Positions 23,441 through 33,830 of a stretch of 64,000 bases of DNA are shown here, piece after piece; position 1 is the stretch's first letter, and the number at the start of each line of letters is the position of its first letter. Under the pieces are notes generated by a model that did no database searches, was not told the origin of the DNA, and saw only the letters and a list, made by a program, of their open reading frames with translations. Both the position numbers and the translations under genes were made by a program. The DNA comes from Aplectana chamaeleonis (Eukaryota; Nematoda; Chromadorea; Rhabditida; Cosmocercidae): positions 992,001-1,056,000 of the forward strand of contig JAPDOI010000040.1 in the NCBI GenBank assembly GCA_029168955.1, written 5' to 3'.

Positions 23441-26400
23441 AATAAGATCTCTGACATTGAGATCTGTGCCCCGTCGTTCGCAGCCATCCCCCCGTAGCAG
23501 ACCATACTGTAAAACCAGGCTGATAACAAATAAAAGAATGAAGATCTCAATCAAAATCCATAGCGTGTCTCGTCCCTATTGAGACCGAAAACTCTGTGTG
23601 CAGAGGGAATGGGAGCCGGTTTCGGGGGGGGGGGGCGGGGTGAATGAATGCTTGATTTTTCTCGCCTATTCTTGAGAGTTGAGTTCCCGCGTTTGGCAGG
23701 GTGGCTAGACGCGGCAGCAGAACCATACTATGAAATTTTGCCCACCAGCTTGGAATATGCCTCAAGGACATTAAATATGAAAGCTTGGTGTTTGAATGGT
23801 TTTTGGATTATTTCCTAATGTACATAAATTTCTGTTGGGTAGCCCCGTGATTGCGTTGCTGTGGTTGCTGTGGTTGAGTGTTGTCCAGCACCCAATTAGA
23901 GAGTGACAACGCTGGGGTGGTAGTAATTGGGGGTGTTAAACGCGATTTAACAGGTGTTAAGTTCGCGTTAAACGCGAGTTTAACCACAACAGAATCTGAG
24001 CAGGATTCCTAATAGTTGGGAGAGAATTCGCTCTAGTTTCACCCTAACATCCCTCAGTGGTAGGCATTTGTTACACTTTTAATGAAAACGCCTCGAAAAA
24101 GCGACAATTGTAACCTTTGTTACGAAAAATAGCGATTCCAAAACGTTTTCAGGTCTGTTTTTTTCTCTAAAATTCCCACATGTGGCATCCTCGCGGTAAG
24201 TTCGCGTTTAACATACTCTCGCAGACAGCACGGAAATAGTGCTGTTATGCGAGAGGAACTGGCGGTTAACGAAAAACTCCTCCCGAGGAGTTTTTGGATG
24301 CGGTTAGCAAGATACAGTAGGACCAGATTTGACCATCTATACTGAGGGCAAGTACGAGTTATATTAATGCAGAGGGTTGAGGAAGTTTGATAGCACTGTT
24401 AGCCATTTTGATTCTGGACGTCAGCCCATCTTTAAAACTGAAAGGTGTTTCAAGGGATAGTCTTTTAACGGCTTCCGCCAGGGAAACGGGCGATGAGGGA
24501 TCAAAAACAAAGCAGAGATCATTGCTGAAACACGTTGGCCGTCTTCTTTGGTGGCACTAATCAATTCCTCCCAATCAGCTGTTAATTTTTCGGCGAGCGC
24601 CGACACTTCTCTCCTTTTTTTTCTATTTTCGCTCTGAATTTCTTGCGCTTTGCTGTTTTCAGGTTATTTTCCTCCTCACAATTCATTGCTTATCCTAGGC
24701 TTCAATGGGTGTGTAAATAAATAATTGTTTGCTCGCTTTTTGGAAGGATTTCCATAACTTTTTAGTGCCAAAAAATGAAAATTTCCCAAGCCACTTTAGT
24801 AATGTTTAATCACCATTAGTCGGGGCGTATCGGGCTAGTTTTGTGGGAAAGAAATGCGAACTTGTTTCTAAAACCAACTGTATTTGTTCTCCTTTTTCTG
24901 CAAGATTCGAATACTCCCCTTTCATTGCCAGATCAGTGCCATCGTGGCCTCTTTTTTTTTTGAGGGTCCGCGACGCACTTGCTTTGGTGTATTGGTAGAG
25001 TCACTCGAAGTGTTTCAAATTCTTGCCTTGAAATATGTGCACAAAATCTATTCCTTGCATGATGCGCATATGAGTGTGTAACAGTGTTTCTATATATTTT
25101 CAGCACTAACTGCGGGCGGGGGATTAGTTTCATTCTGAGAAGACGGCAAACACTTCACAAATCAACTGCATCAATGACCGAAACCACACCATTACCCCAA
25201 TCGGACGCCAGACTTCAGTTGCACGCTCCCAAAAAAACACTTGAATTTATTTTCAAGAACGAAAATAGACCATCTAGTTTATCATCATTCTTATAGGTTT
25301 TTAACTATCCATTTCAGTTGAATACAGGACATTTTTTGAATTTGTGCATTACTCGACGAGTTTCGGAATGTCTTTTCCGCACCTAGCGTTACCTTTCCAA
25401 GAATACCTTGTAAATAATTCGTCCAGAAATTTTCAAATTTTCGTTCGCTCGAAATTTCCTTTGGAGAAATTTTTTGTTTTTCAAAAAAACTTTTGTTCGA
25501 AAAAAAACGTCAACAAAGTTACTACAAATGCAAACTTCTGTCAGATCACACGCATTTGATTGATTGATTGGGCCAATGATTAACCTAACATGTCTTTTCG
25601 AGAGTGGTCCTGAAAACTCACTGAGCTCATAAAAAATTACGAGAATTAGGATTTCCAAGGAAAATTTAAAAAATTGCGTTCTGATCGTGTTTCGAACAAG
25701 CGAAATATTACGAAGTTCCCTTTGAATGCTCTTCCTAATGAATAAAATAAATAGCATTACTTGTACAATCTTTCCGATCCCTCGTCTTTCCACCGTAAAC
25801 GTCGTTCGTGTCCAAGTGTAGAAAATACTCATGCGGAAGAAGACCACGCAGAATGTATTTGTAAGCGGAGGGCAGCTTTCGTTAAACCGGCAACAAACCG
25901 TGGAACCTATGTCGCGGTTCCCTCCGGAACCCTCCGGAACATCTATGGAAACCCCACGGACCAATAATAACCACGTTTTGTGAGATGTTCGAGAAAATCG
26001 AAATTATCGATCGGTACCTATCGATAACGTGTAAGGCAAATAATGCCCAAATCGAGTTACCACCACTTTTCAAGGGTCACCACTCACAACCTTTTTCCTT
26101 GCTGCTCTGCGGCATCTTCGTTGCCGACCAGGAGGTGGCGGTTTGTTCGTGTTAATTTGGCGGCTCTACTGCATTTAATTCGCGGTATGTTGGCGACTTG
26201 GAGGTGGCGGTTTATTTGCGGTTAACACACCATTTACTACCACCCCTGGTTGGGCCTGCTGAGCGTTGTGCCATAAATTCCACTCAGCATCTAATGCTAA
26301 CAAATCTGCTGTCCTACAAATATCATATTCCATATCATAGTCTTGTCCTGGGGCGTGTGTACTGGTTTGTTGGTACCTGCTCGTTGGTGCCCCTGCTTTC

Positions 26401-26469
26401 ACTAGACCCAGCAGACGTTTAAGTATACCCATACATTGCATAAAGGTGCTGCCGTCCAGCACACTAAGA
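23441..26469. other. AT-rich intergenic DNA, no confident gene
   Basis: About 3 kb without a convincing gene. It holds a G run of about 12 at 23625, a stretch of TTAAACGCG-type repeats at 23935-23990, two compact hairpins (24216-24255 and 24272-24295), and two copies of GGAGGTGGCGGTTT about 70 bp apart at 26130 and 26200. Minus-strand frames at 24421-24606 (with VSALAEKLTADWEEL) and 26175-26462 (with YDMEYDICRTADLLALDAEW) look less random than their surroundings but match no family I know. Either could be an exon or transposon relic. Confidence 0.4.
24216..24295. other. Pair of compact hairpins
   Basis: Hairpin A: CTCTCGCA plus GACAGCAC, loop GGAAATA, then GTGCTGTT, a bulged A and TGCGAGAG (24216-24255). 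Hairpin B: AAAAACTCCTC, CC, GAGGAGTTTTT (24272-24295), a perfect 11-bp stem. Hairpin B looks like a bacterial terminator, but the setting is eukaryotic, so no terminator role is claimed. Both may be subterminal parts of an unrecognised DNA transposon. Confidence 0.6.
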
Positions 26470-27953
26470 CCTTTGGTTCATAACGCATAAGGATCCGTAC
26501 CTAGGAGTTCATGGAGTCTTTGGCCACAAGCCACAATTTCGCAACCATGAACTGTCCATGGCTGTCGAGTGATATAAAAAAAATGCGCTATCCAGACTTC
26601 TGAGCTATTTCCATGCACCGTTTGCTGCTTTGCAGGGAACCTGCCTCGAGGATTAACCCGTCATCAACGTCGGAGGATATATAATCTACTGCGACAAAGC
26701 TGATGGTAAGAGAGTGGGAGGCTTAGCAGTAGCTGTAGGGAAGGACTTCAATGGTATGGTCAAGAAATTCGGCTCACCTCTTTTCGGAATGCATTCGTAC
26801 GACTGCGGGATCCCAGTGGACTCAATCTGTGGATAGTGAGCGCTCATGAGCCCACTGACACCGCCGAGGACAATTCGAAGGATGCGTTTTATAAGGAACT
26901 CAATACGTTGCTGGCCAGGATACCTTGTCAACATGATGTTGTCGTGGGAATTGACGCAAATGCGAAGATGGGACTTGATCAGGAATCCGAAGTACTTGGT
27001 GAATGGTTCTACTCAGTGGAGCAAACGTCGGACAATGGCTTTCGCCTTGTCGACTTGTGTGAACGCAGCGATCTGATTATTGCATCGACATTCAAGAGGA
27101 ATCATCGCCGCCATCAGCTTACGTGGCAGGGACCAACCCCGCTATCTCCAGAAGAGCAGCGGAAGCGGAAGATGACAACTTTGAAACTACAGCTTGACTA
27201 TGTCCTGACGAGGAATATTCCAGTATCGGGCATTTGAAGATCTAGAGCTGTGTGGATGTCGCATTCGATAAGGATCACCGTCCTGTTCTGTTGAGCTTCA
27301 CTGCGAAGATTCATAAGAGGAAGCCAGGGTTCAGTTTCCAGAGGATTGACATGACAAGTCTAAGAGATTAAGAATTCAGAAGAGAACTCCGACGACGCGT
27401 TTCTATTCACATCGGAGTACGGACAACGTAGAAACTTTGCGACGCGGGTTGTTTCATCAAGTGCATCCAAGACGCCTCGGAAGAGGCTTTCCCGTTTGTA
27501 CAGCCTAGGAAGAAGTCTCAGCGAAAAAAAAACGTCTTCTTTCAACAAGGTGTGTGCTGTCCAAACTGGAGGAAACTACGTGGAGGAGAAGCGTCTGAGA
27601 AGGAAGTTGGGTCGGCAGCACTGTGGAGTTTAAGAAAGCTTGGAAGGAGAAGAATTCGAGGATAGCCTACACATTGCTGCGACAGTAGAGCGGTAAGGTA
27701 AAGAGATGTTCTCCTGTTTTGAACACTACCAATGAATTCGCAGTAGGTGATGCGACGCTTCAAATATATAAGGATAACTTCAGTTCACAACTAAATCGTT
27801 CAGCGCCATCAGTACCTGAGCTCCCGCATGTTCAGAGAGCACATTACGATGTCAGTGAGGAACCGCCGACTGAGTCCGAAGGTCGGGATGGTGTTCGGAA
27901 GAAGAAGAGTGGAAAGGCATGTAGAGATGACAACAGCACTGCTGGACGCTTAA
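26470..27953 (+). pseudogene. RTE1 LINE, piece 1: endonuclease and linker
   Basis: First piece of an RTE-clade LINE. The apurinic-type endonuclease, which nicks target DNA to prime reverse transcription, is readable across frames: GGYIIYCDKADGKRVGGLAV near 26670-26730, WIVSAHEP at about 26830, VGIDANAKMG at 26940-26970, and HQLTWQG with LQLDYVLTRNIP before 27237. The linker continues, frameshifted, with VEEKRLRRKL near 27580 and VLNTTNEFAVGDATL near 27720, ending in EEPPTESE near 27870. Stops and indels make it non-functional. The 5-prime limit is unclear; similarity starts near the sequence giving FATMNCPWLSSDIKK (about 26530). It ends at the TTAA at 27950-27953, where a MITE is inserted. 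Confidence 0.8.
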
Positions 27954-28437
27954 AGGCAGTGTCCACGATAAAAACCATGTTCGTTTTTTGGTGGAGATCG
28001 GCTGATGCAGGGCCTAGTGCAACCCTAACGTTGAAAAAACTAAGAAAAATGAGCTCGAAACGGTCCCCTACGGCCCCAAAGTTGGACACCCGTCAGCTCG
28101 TCACCCCCAGATGCACTTTCCACGCCCACCGACGTGAACAAATGAAAGCTCGAGATCGTGAGATGAGCGATGATTTCCAGTCATTAGCCTCGTTCTTCCC
28201 TTCATTCTCAAGTTCTCTCCTTACTCAGGTCAGCTCGCATACCTGGGCTGCAAAAGACGGAAGTTACAAGCCTCGGACAACTCGTCCACCATGTTTCCTT
28301 AGCTTAATTTTTGAGGGACCATAACTCCGTTCCTAGAAGGTCTTGTACGATTCCAAAAACATCATTCGAATCAGAATGGGACCGTCTTCAAGATAGGCGA
28401 AAAAGCAGAAAAACGATTCTTATCGTGAACACTGCCT
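27954..28437. mobile_element. TTAA-flanked MITE, family A, in RTE1
   Basis: A 484-bp element between TTAA 27950-27953 and TTAA 28438-28441. Terminal inverted repeats are AGGCAGTGTCCACGATAAAA on the left and the complement of AGGCAGTGTTCACGATAAGA on the right. It has no transposase, and its plus-strand frame is a shadow shared with other family A copies. TTAA target duplications are typical of piggyBac elements; the superfamily is inferred from that alone. Confidence 0.85.
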
Positions 28438-28441
28438 TTAA

Positions 28442-28879
28442 AGGTCTCGAATCTCGTTCTCGAAGTCTCGGTGTGACACACTAAGTTGGCAGATGCTGGA
28501 GAGGATAGGGTTGAAGAAAGCAGCGAAAACTAGCCAGAAATCAATAACAACGGCTTTGAAAGCTATCCCTTTTCGCCTACCTATCCCGGTCCTCCCCCCA
28601 ATCGGACGAGCTTGTGGCGCCGCACACATTTCGATGGCAAATTGCCAAGCAACTCTGCCGCGATTGGCATGATCGATTCGCGCAGATTTCGCGATTAGGG
28701 CGCGCTTGCCGAAATCAGCAGGGCCCATGATTCTCGTCAACGCCCTGAATTTAGAAACCTTTATTTTGACTTATTCTGGACGTTTTTCTTCGCTGTTTCT
28801 TCACTATTAGTTACCTCACGACCAAACGATCCCATTTTTGGGTCGAACTCGAGTGCGATATTCATCGTAAACACTGCCT
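28442..28879. mobile_element. Family A MITE, left end degraded
   Basis: The right terminal repeat (complement of AGGCAGTGTTTACGATGAAT) ends at 28879 and is followed by TTAA 28880-28883. The left side abuts the TTAA of the preceding MITE and keeps only AGG of its terminal repeat. The two elements thus lie head to tail at one RTE1 target site and share a TTAA. Confidence 0.7.
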
Positions 28880-28883
28880 TTAA

Positions 28884-29240
28884 AGCTCTTCCTCCGTCTG
28901 GGAATCGTGAAATGACCAACACCGTCTGTGCCGTATGGATGAGCGAAAGAATACCCGATTCGTGGAGGCATGCAATCATCGTACCTCTTCACAAGAAGCT
29001 ATCCGTGAAGGTTTTAGAACGTACCATTCTCGATCATTCAAACTTCGTGAGGAAACGACCAGAGATGAAGAAGCCGGTTTTCGACGTGGGAGATCGACCG
29101 TCGACAAAGTGTTCGTCGTGAGAAGAGTAACTGAATCGTAGCAGCGGCAGTCGGAGTCGATACAGCTTGCTTTTTTGGATTTTCCAGCCGCATGCGACTC
29201 TCCACATCGTGATCGAGCCGATGGAGTCGTGGAAAAGTAT
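28884..29240 (+). pseudogene. RTE1 LINE, piece 2: N-terminal reverse transcriptase
   Basis: RTE1 resumes after the MITE pair. Readable segments, in several frames, are LPPSGNREMT, IPDSWRHAIIVPLHKK (28950-29000), REETTRDEEAGFRRGRSTV (29050-29105), VFVVRRVTE, and QLAFLDFPAACDSPHRD (29160-29215). These are the finger and early palm motifs of RTE-clade reverse transcriptases in the expected order; the LDFxxAFDS motif is changed to LDFPAACDS. Stops and frameshifts show it is dead. Similarity ends near 29240. Confidence 0.8.
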
Positions 29241-29720
29241 GGCTTCTAATACCATCTGTGAGGCGTCTATAATGTGAAAAGCACGGAGAGCCGGCAATTT
29301 CCGTTGTTACTGCCACGAATAAAAAGAGGGGAAGGAGAAGCTGCGTACGGTCCACAGCGAATGCTTCAAGCTTCTCTCCCTCCACTTGTGCGATAAAGGG
29401 TATTTTGCGAGAAATATATTATAGGGCTTAGGTATAATACTGCGATCATGGCAAACTTCATTAGAGGCTCCTTAATTTACTTATCTGGGTGTAGGCCTTA
29501 TTATCTATTGTACTTCTAGTTGCTTGTTTGCCTTGTCATCCTCTTGAGAGCCTTATTCGGTACTTCTATGTCTTAATGTCTACTAATGCACCTTATTACC
29601 CTTGTGATGCTGTATATTATGTTGCTTCTTAGCATGGTTTGATTACTCAAGTTTGAGATTCAATAAAACGTCAACTTTACCGCGTGACAGCAAACGTGAA
29701 GCAACAGTGTGGTCCATCTT
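29241..29720. mobile_element. Unidentified ~480-bp insert in RTE1
   Basis: This segment separates the RTE1 motifs RADGV (before 29240) and the ...NQDMS region (after 29720), which are adjacent in intact RTE proteins. It is AT-rich with no coding signal and ends with AATAAA at 29661-29666. That is compatible with a retrotransposed 3-prime UTR or small LINE tail. I could not find clear terminal repeats or a target duplication. Confidence 0.4.
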
Positions 29721-30198
29721 GGTATGTTCGGTTAATCAGGACATGAGCAAATGAACAGCAGCAGCAGCTCGTACACCTTTGAGATTCACGTCAGCTTTCA
29801 AGGTGCAAACAGTAGTAAGGCAAAGAGCTGTAGAGGAAACATTTCTTTCCAACTTGGCCAAGGATGACATCATGCACAGAGTTGCTAAACAGTCTTCTAC
29901 GGGTGTAATACTAACACCATCAGGACGCTCCCTTGTAGAACTGTGGTACGCCGACAACAATGTGCTATGTGCTGAAAACAACACAAAACTGCAACCTCGT
30001 TTCAAAGTATGCCGCATCCTATGAGCTTCGCATTGGTTCCGATAAAGGAAGATGTGGTCCCTCAAAGACCTTCAACGGGAGTTTGTGTGGACTGACAACG
30101 TATCGAACTTGTGGATGCTTTCCGTTATTTGGGCTGTTTGCTGAAGAATGATGGTGGTTATGCACCGGATATCCAACAACAATGTGCGAAAGCTACAT
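29721..30198 (+). pseudogene. RTE1 LINE, piece 3: palm with altered active site
   Basis: Reverse transcriptase palm and start of thumb. AAAARTPLRFTSAFKVQ, then VVRQRAVEETFLSNLAKDDI and ILTPSGRSLVELWYADNNVL are readable from 29755. The catalytic motif, YADD in active RTE enzymes, is YADN here (29947-29958), so the second metal-binding aspartate is lost. The thumb follows in another frame and ends IQQQCAKAT at 30198. The last 14 bases (30185-30198, TGCGAAAGCTACAT) are one copy of a target-site duplication whose partner is at 41685-41698. Confidence 0.85.
30185..30198. repeat. 14-bp target-site duplication, left copy
   Basis: TGCGAAAGCTACAT occurs here and at 41685-41698, bracketing 30199-41684. 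It falls inside RTE1 coding sequence on both sides, as expected of a LINE insertion duplication. Confidence 0.85.
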
Positions 30199-30224
30199 GG
30201 TAGCGCAGTCCGCTCCTTCTTCTT

Positions 30225-30424
30225 CTTCTTGTCAGCCATGAACAGAGCATCGCATCAGAGGCGTAGGAAGTTAGCCACTTCAAACGGTCTGTACCATAGA
30301 TCTCGAGCAGATAACATTGTAGGTCTGGCGGGACATGAAAATAGATGCAATGAATCATGTCCAGCACATTTACAATCAGGGCATCTATCAGGGACTGACT
30401 GATCAATCCGATGGGCGTGGGCCT
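30225..30424 (-). pseudogene. LINE C-terminal zinc knuckle, frameshifted
   Basis: After the stop that closes the main reverse transcriptase frame at 30425, another frame encodes CPDCKCAGHDSLHLFSCP (30330-30383), then ARDLWYRPFEVANFLRL. This is the C-terminal Cys/His knuckle and DLWxRP block of CR1/L2/Jockey-type LINEs, thought to help nucleic-acid binding. A third frameshift between about 30385 and 30430 separates it from the polymerase. Confidence 0.75.
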
Positions 30425-31795
30425 TTAGGTATGTGGAGTGACCGCATCGCAGACCAGCGAGAAATGTTCGGGTGCGCCTCGGGAGATCGGCTTCGCTGTC
30501 GTCGACTCATGGGGGTATGCCGCCATAAATCGAGTTGGGCTGAGCATCAGATAGGTACTCCGCCACAAAGAGCGTATGCTCAGCCATCTGGAGTCTTCTG
30601 CGGGAGAGCTCGGATGTAGCTCAGTGTTGTTTATCGACATCAGACAGGGAAGCATTGAGCGGCGTGCGTATGTTTCTTGGTTGGGGCCGGACGACAGAAG
30701 ACGGTAGTTTGGATGGGTCGGGCTCTTGACAATACTTATGAGAAACTGCTGAGACTGGAGTAGGCAGTGCTGTTTTACGGGGAGTAGGCCGGTTTCCTGA
30801 TGAAGATGCGAAATAGGCGTCGACTTGTGACATCCAGTAATAAGCCTGAGGGCAGTATTCTGTGCTCTCTGCAACTTGCACCAAGAGGATTCAGAGATAT
30901 GTCTGGTCCAAATAGGGGCGCCATATTCCAAGACCGGCTGCCCCATGGCTCTATAAGTCGTACGTAGTACTTCTTTCGTGCTGCCCCACGAGGTTCCAGC
31001 CAAAGCGCGAAGAATGTTGTTGCGCGAGTTGGCAGCGGCAGCTCGTATACGCGTGTTCTCATGGAATCGTAAAGAGGGGTCCAGGAAAATTCCCAATAGT
31101 CGAGGATGCATAGACAATGGCAGCTCGTGACCATCCCAGACGACTTTGGGATGTAGTCGATGTTCGATAGTAGCTGTCGTACATAGTGTAGCACTTGATT
31201 TGGAGGCAGAGACAGTCGGCGACTTTGATTTAAGATATACTGCCAGGGTCCGTAAGTAGTCATTCATGGCAGCAGTGGCTCGATCGATAACTGAGTCCGT
31301 GCAAACGATTGTGATGTCATCGGCGTACAGACACAGATGAGTACCAGTTGGTGGCTCAGGAATATCAGACAGAAATAGCGAAAACTGGCTCGGGGATAAC
31401 ACCCCGCCTTGCGGGACACCGGCTTTCAAAGGGACCGAAGACGATAGATGTTCGTCGAACCTCACACGAATGGACCGGTTTTTGATAAAGCTATTAATAC
31501 ATCTTTTAGACCAACAGGGCATATCCGATTCTAGTATGGATTTCGATAGAAGCGGGATACTGACGCTATCAAACGCAGCCGTGAGATCAATGGCAACGAC
31601 GAGGCTTCTTCCAGCCGGAGTCTTGCAATTGAATCCAGCAATGATATGCTCGGTGATTGACGTCAGGGCAGTGATGGTGGAATGCTCCTTCTTGAAACCA
31701 TGCTGGTGAGTGTTGTGCTGCAACGCCTTTTCGAGTAGCGGATTGACGACTTTTTTGGCAAGCTTGGCAAGGGGAGAGAGAAGGGTTTTTTGGGG
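30425..31795 (-). pseudogene. LINE reverse transcriptase domain
   Basis: Open frame of 432 codons (31723-30425) encoding most of a non-LTR reverse transcriptase, which copies the element RNA into DNA at a nicked target. Motifs appear in the usual order: HGFKKEHSTITAL, VVAIDLTAAFDSV, GVPQGGVLSPSQFSLFLSDI, LCLYADDITIVC with the intact catalytic YADD, LLGIFLDPSLRFHEN, AYRAMGQPVLEYGAPIW and LQRAQNTALRLITG. Active-site aspartates look intact. The fingers region lies upstream in a different frame; the shift is in a CCCCAAAAAACCC-type run near 31795. The frame closes early at 30425 before the terminal knuckle. Confidence 0.85.
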
Positions 31796-33234
31796 CGGTG
31801 GGAGGCAGCCTTACCCGACGGTTTGCCTGGCTTGGCGATGGGGATGACGACAGCTTGTTTCCAGCGGGCCGGAATAACACCAGAGCTGAATGACGAATGA
31901 ATAAGATCAGAGAGCAGTTCGTAATAGGGATCAGGAAAATGCTTGAGATGAACAGCCGAAATCCCGTCGGGTCCCTCAGCCCGCGAATTTTTTATCGATT
32001 TGATGACCTTGTCGATGGCGGAAGGAGAGGTAGCAGGGATATCCAGTCGACTGAGCTTCCTGATTGCTCGCATTGTTCGTCTGTGTTGCTTATCCCGAGG
32101 CGATGACGCAGATGTAAATAGTTTGCCGAGCAGACAAGCAGCTTTGTATCCGTGATCGAATCTTTCAGACGGAAATTCGAGTATGTTGCGATCAGTGCTC
32201 ATCTTTTTGCCTGAGAGCTGTTTCAAGGTGTTCCAAGCTTTTCTGGCATCCACGGAAAAATCGATCGACTCGGTGAGCTCTTTCCAGCGTTGCTGCTTGT
32301 GTTGATTTAGCAATGCGGTGATGTTTTTCGACAGCTGTTGTACCGTTGGATCATTGGGGTCCGATCTTCGTTTGTCGTCTTTCGTAGTGATCAGTTCAAG
32401 CACTTCACTGGGCACGTTTGGGTGAAAAGTCCTTACACGTCCAGTAGGAATAGCAGCTTTGAAAGCACGTCCTATGGCATCGACAATGAACTTCTCCTTG
32501 TCGTAGACTGGGCCGTTCCACGGGTAGCTGGCCACCTGGCTGAGAAACACCTCTTTGAATAGGTCCCAGTTAGCCTTACGATAATTAGAATAGGACTTAC
32601 AGCGAGAGCCAGAGAACGGAGCAAGCAAACTATTAAGTGACAGATCCAATGACGTAATAATGGGAAGATGATCACTGGCCAGCGCCACATCGGTAGACCA
32701 GTTACAGGAGATAGCTAGCGAGGATGATACAAAGGTGATATCGGGTGAGGAGGGTCTGCCCACCGCTGGAAGACGAGTGGGAGAATCCTCATTGATAGGC
32801 ACAAGATCACAATCATCAGCGAATAACTCAATGAGCTCACCTCTATTGTCAGGCTCTAGAGGAGAGAACCACGAAGGAGAATGAGCATTGAAATCACCAG
32901 CTACTACAACCGAACTAGATGACAAGGCAGTATGAACAGTGTGTAAGTAATTTGAGGGGTCAAACGCATTGGGACAGGATGTTGTGGGGGGGGGGGGTAT
33001 ATAGACATTGACAATATCAAGGGGGCCACTTTGTAATACAATATGAACTCCAAGGCATTCAACAACATCATCATTGGGAAGAGCAATAATGTGAGAAGGA
33101 ATGGATGATTTTACAAACGTTGAAACACCACCGCCATGGGAAGTACGTGGAATATGATAGGATAAATAGCCGGGGAGACGGGGGGAGAGAGGAGGAAGAT
33201 GTGCTAAGCTTGGTCTCCTGCAGGAGAATGACAT
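31663..33234 (-). pseudogene. LINE endonuclease and RT fingers
   Basis: Open frame of 523 codons. Residues ~30-200 carry apurinic-endonuclease motifs: GGGVSTFVKSSI, VVVAGDFNAHSPSW with the catalytic Asp/Asn pair, PDITFVSSSL and LASDHLPI with the catalytic His. A linker follows, and the last third begins the reverse transcriptase (AEGPDGISAVHLKHFPDP, RWKQAVVIPIAKPGKPSG). The first endonuclease motif lies in the upstream frame. The frame leaves homology after ASHRP, where an A/C run near 31795 shifts it. Catalytic residues look complete, so decay here is mainly the frame breaks. Confidence 0.85.
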
Positions 33235-33830
33235 CAGGTTGAGTGCGATCTACATACACTGTGAGTTCAGCAAGTTTGGCACGCAGGCCATTTATATTGA
33301 GTTGATAAATGCTTAGACAATGTTGGGGAACCTTAGGGGGATTCACAGAGCAAGACATACAACAGTAAGCATGAGTGTAGTCATCATAGCTGGACAATCC
33401 TGAACATTTGAGGTGCACCCAGCCAAGGCAACCACCACATTGAATGCTTGCGTGTTGGGCAGATAGCCCGCAGTGGCGGCAGGGATATCGTGGTGACTTG
33501 CTGTGCGGTCCCGGATTCCTCTCGACGCCAGCTCGTAGAAGTAGAATACAGAGGAGTGCAGCAGCCAGCCATCTACACTCCCAATACGAAAAAACTCCAC
33601 ATGGAGTGATTGATGTTCGTTTGATGAGCCTCCATACGTCGACTCGACAGATCCACCACGCGTAGGTTGAACATCTTGGATCCAGTCCGCTCCTCCACGT
33701 CGATGCCACTGGAAACTTCTCGATTCTGTCGAGGTGAAGTGAACGCAGACTTTGGTGTTCAGACCAGGGCGTTTCGCCTCTGTGACATGTCGGCCGATGA
33801 TCATCCCTGTCACACCGCACGCAATGGTGC
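33190..33830 (-). pseudogene. LINE N-terminal region: 2A-like motif, zinc finger, endonuclease start
   Basis: This is part of a 346-codon open frame (34111-33071) whose first ~110 codons are antisense RTE2 sequence. The LINE part has a hydrophobic stretch (WLAAALLCILLL), then GVERNPGP at 33506-33529, matching the 2A ribosome-skipping signature (D/G-V-E-x-N-P-G-P). A C4HC3 zinc finger follows (33350-33481: CxxC, CxxC, WVHxxC, CxxxC). Then come YQLNINGLRAKLAEL and DVILLQETKL, the first endonuclease motifs. Homology stops in a C run near 33190 and continues in the next frame. A 2A-like motif before such domains is known from several LINEs; skipping activity is inferred. Confidence 0.75.

Larger units (their letters stand above)
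30199..33830 (-). mobile_element. CR1/Jockey-like LINE with 2A-like motif
   Basis: Minus-strand LINE inserted in RTE1. From its 5-prime side it has a leader with a 2A-like motif, a C4HC3 zinc finger, an apurinic-type endonuclease, a reverse transcriptase and a terminal zinc knuckle. The 3-prime end is a short (GAA)n tail next to the target duplication at 30198. The 5-prime limit is uncertain because RTE2 has inserted there; the region 41319-41684 may be the displaced 5-prime part. Three frame breaks interrupt coding, near 33190, 31795 and 30400-30430; the first two lie in C or A runs. Clade is inferred from motifs. A clear target duplication favours the Jockey side, since CR1 elements often lack one. 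Confidence 0.8.

Noticed and set aside
24272..24295. Hairpin followed by T run as an intrinsic terminator
   Set aside because: Bacterial-style termination does not fit the eukaryotic context; kept only as a hairpin.
26836..27237. Host endonuclease gene
   Set aside because: The motifs match the RTE endonuclease and are followed in order by RTE linker and reverse transcriptase remnants.
27719..28324. 201-codon plus-strand frame
   Set aside because: First part is RTE1 linker, the rest a MITE interior that recurs at 36404-36808; a chimeric shadow.
30425..33830. Retroviral or LTR element
   Set aside because: Endonuclease plus YADD polymerase and zinc knuckle without protease, integrase or LTRs identify a non-LTR LINE.
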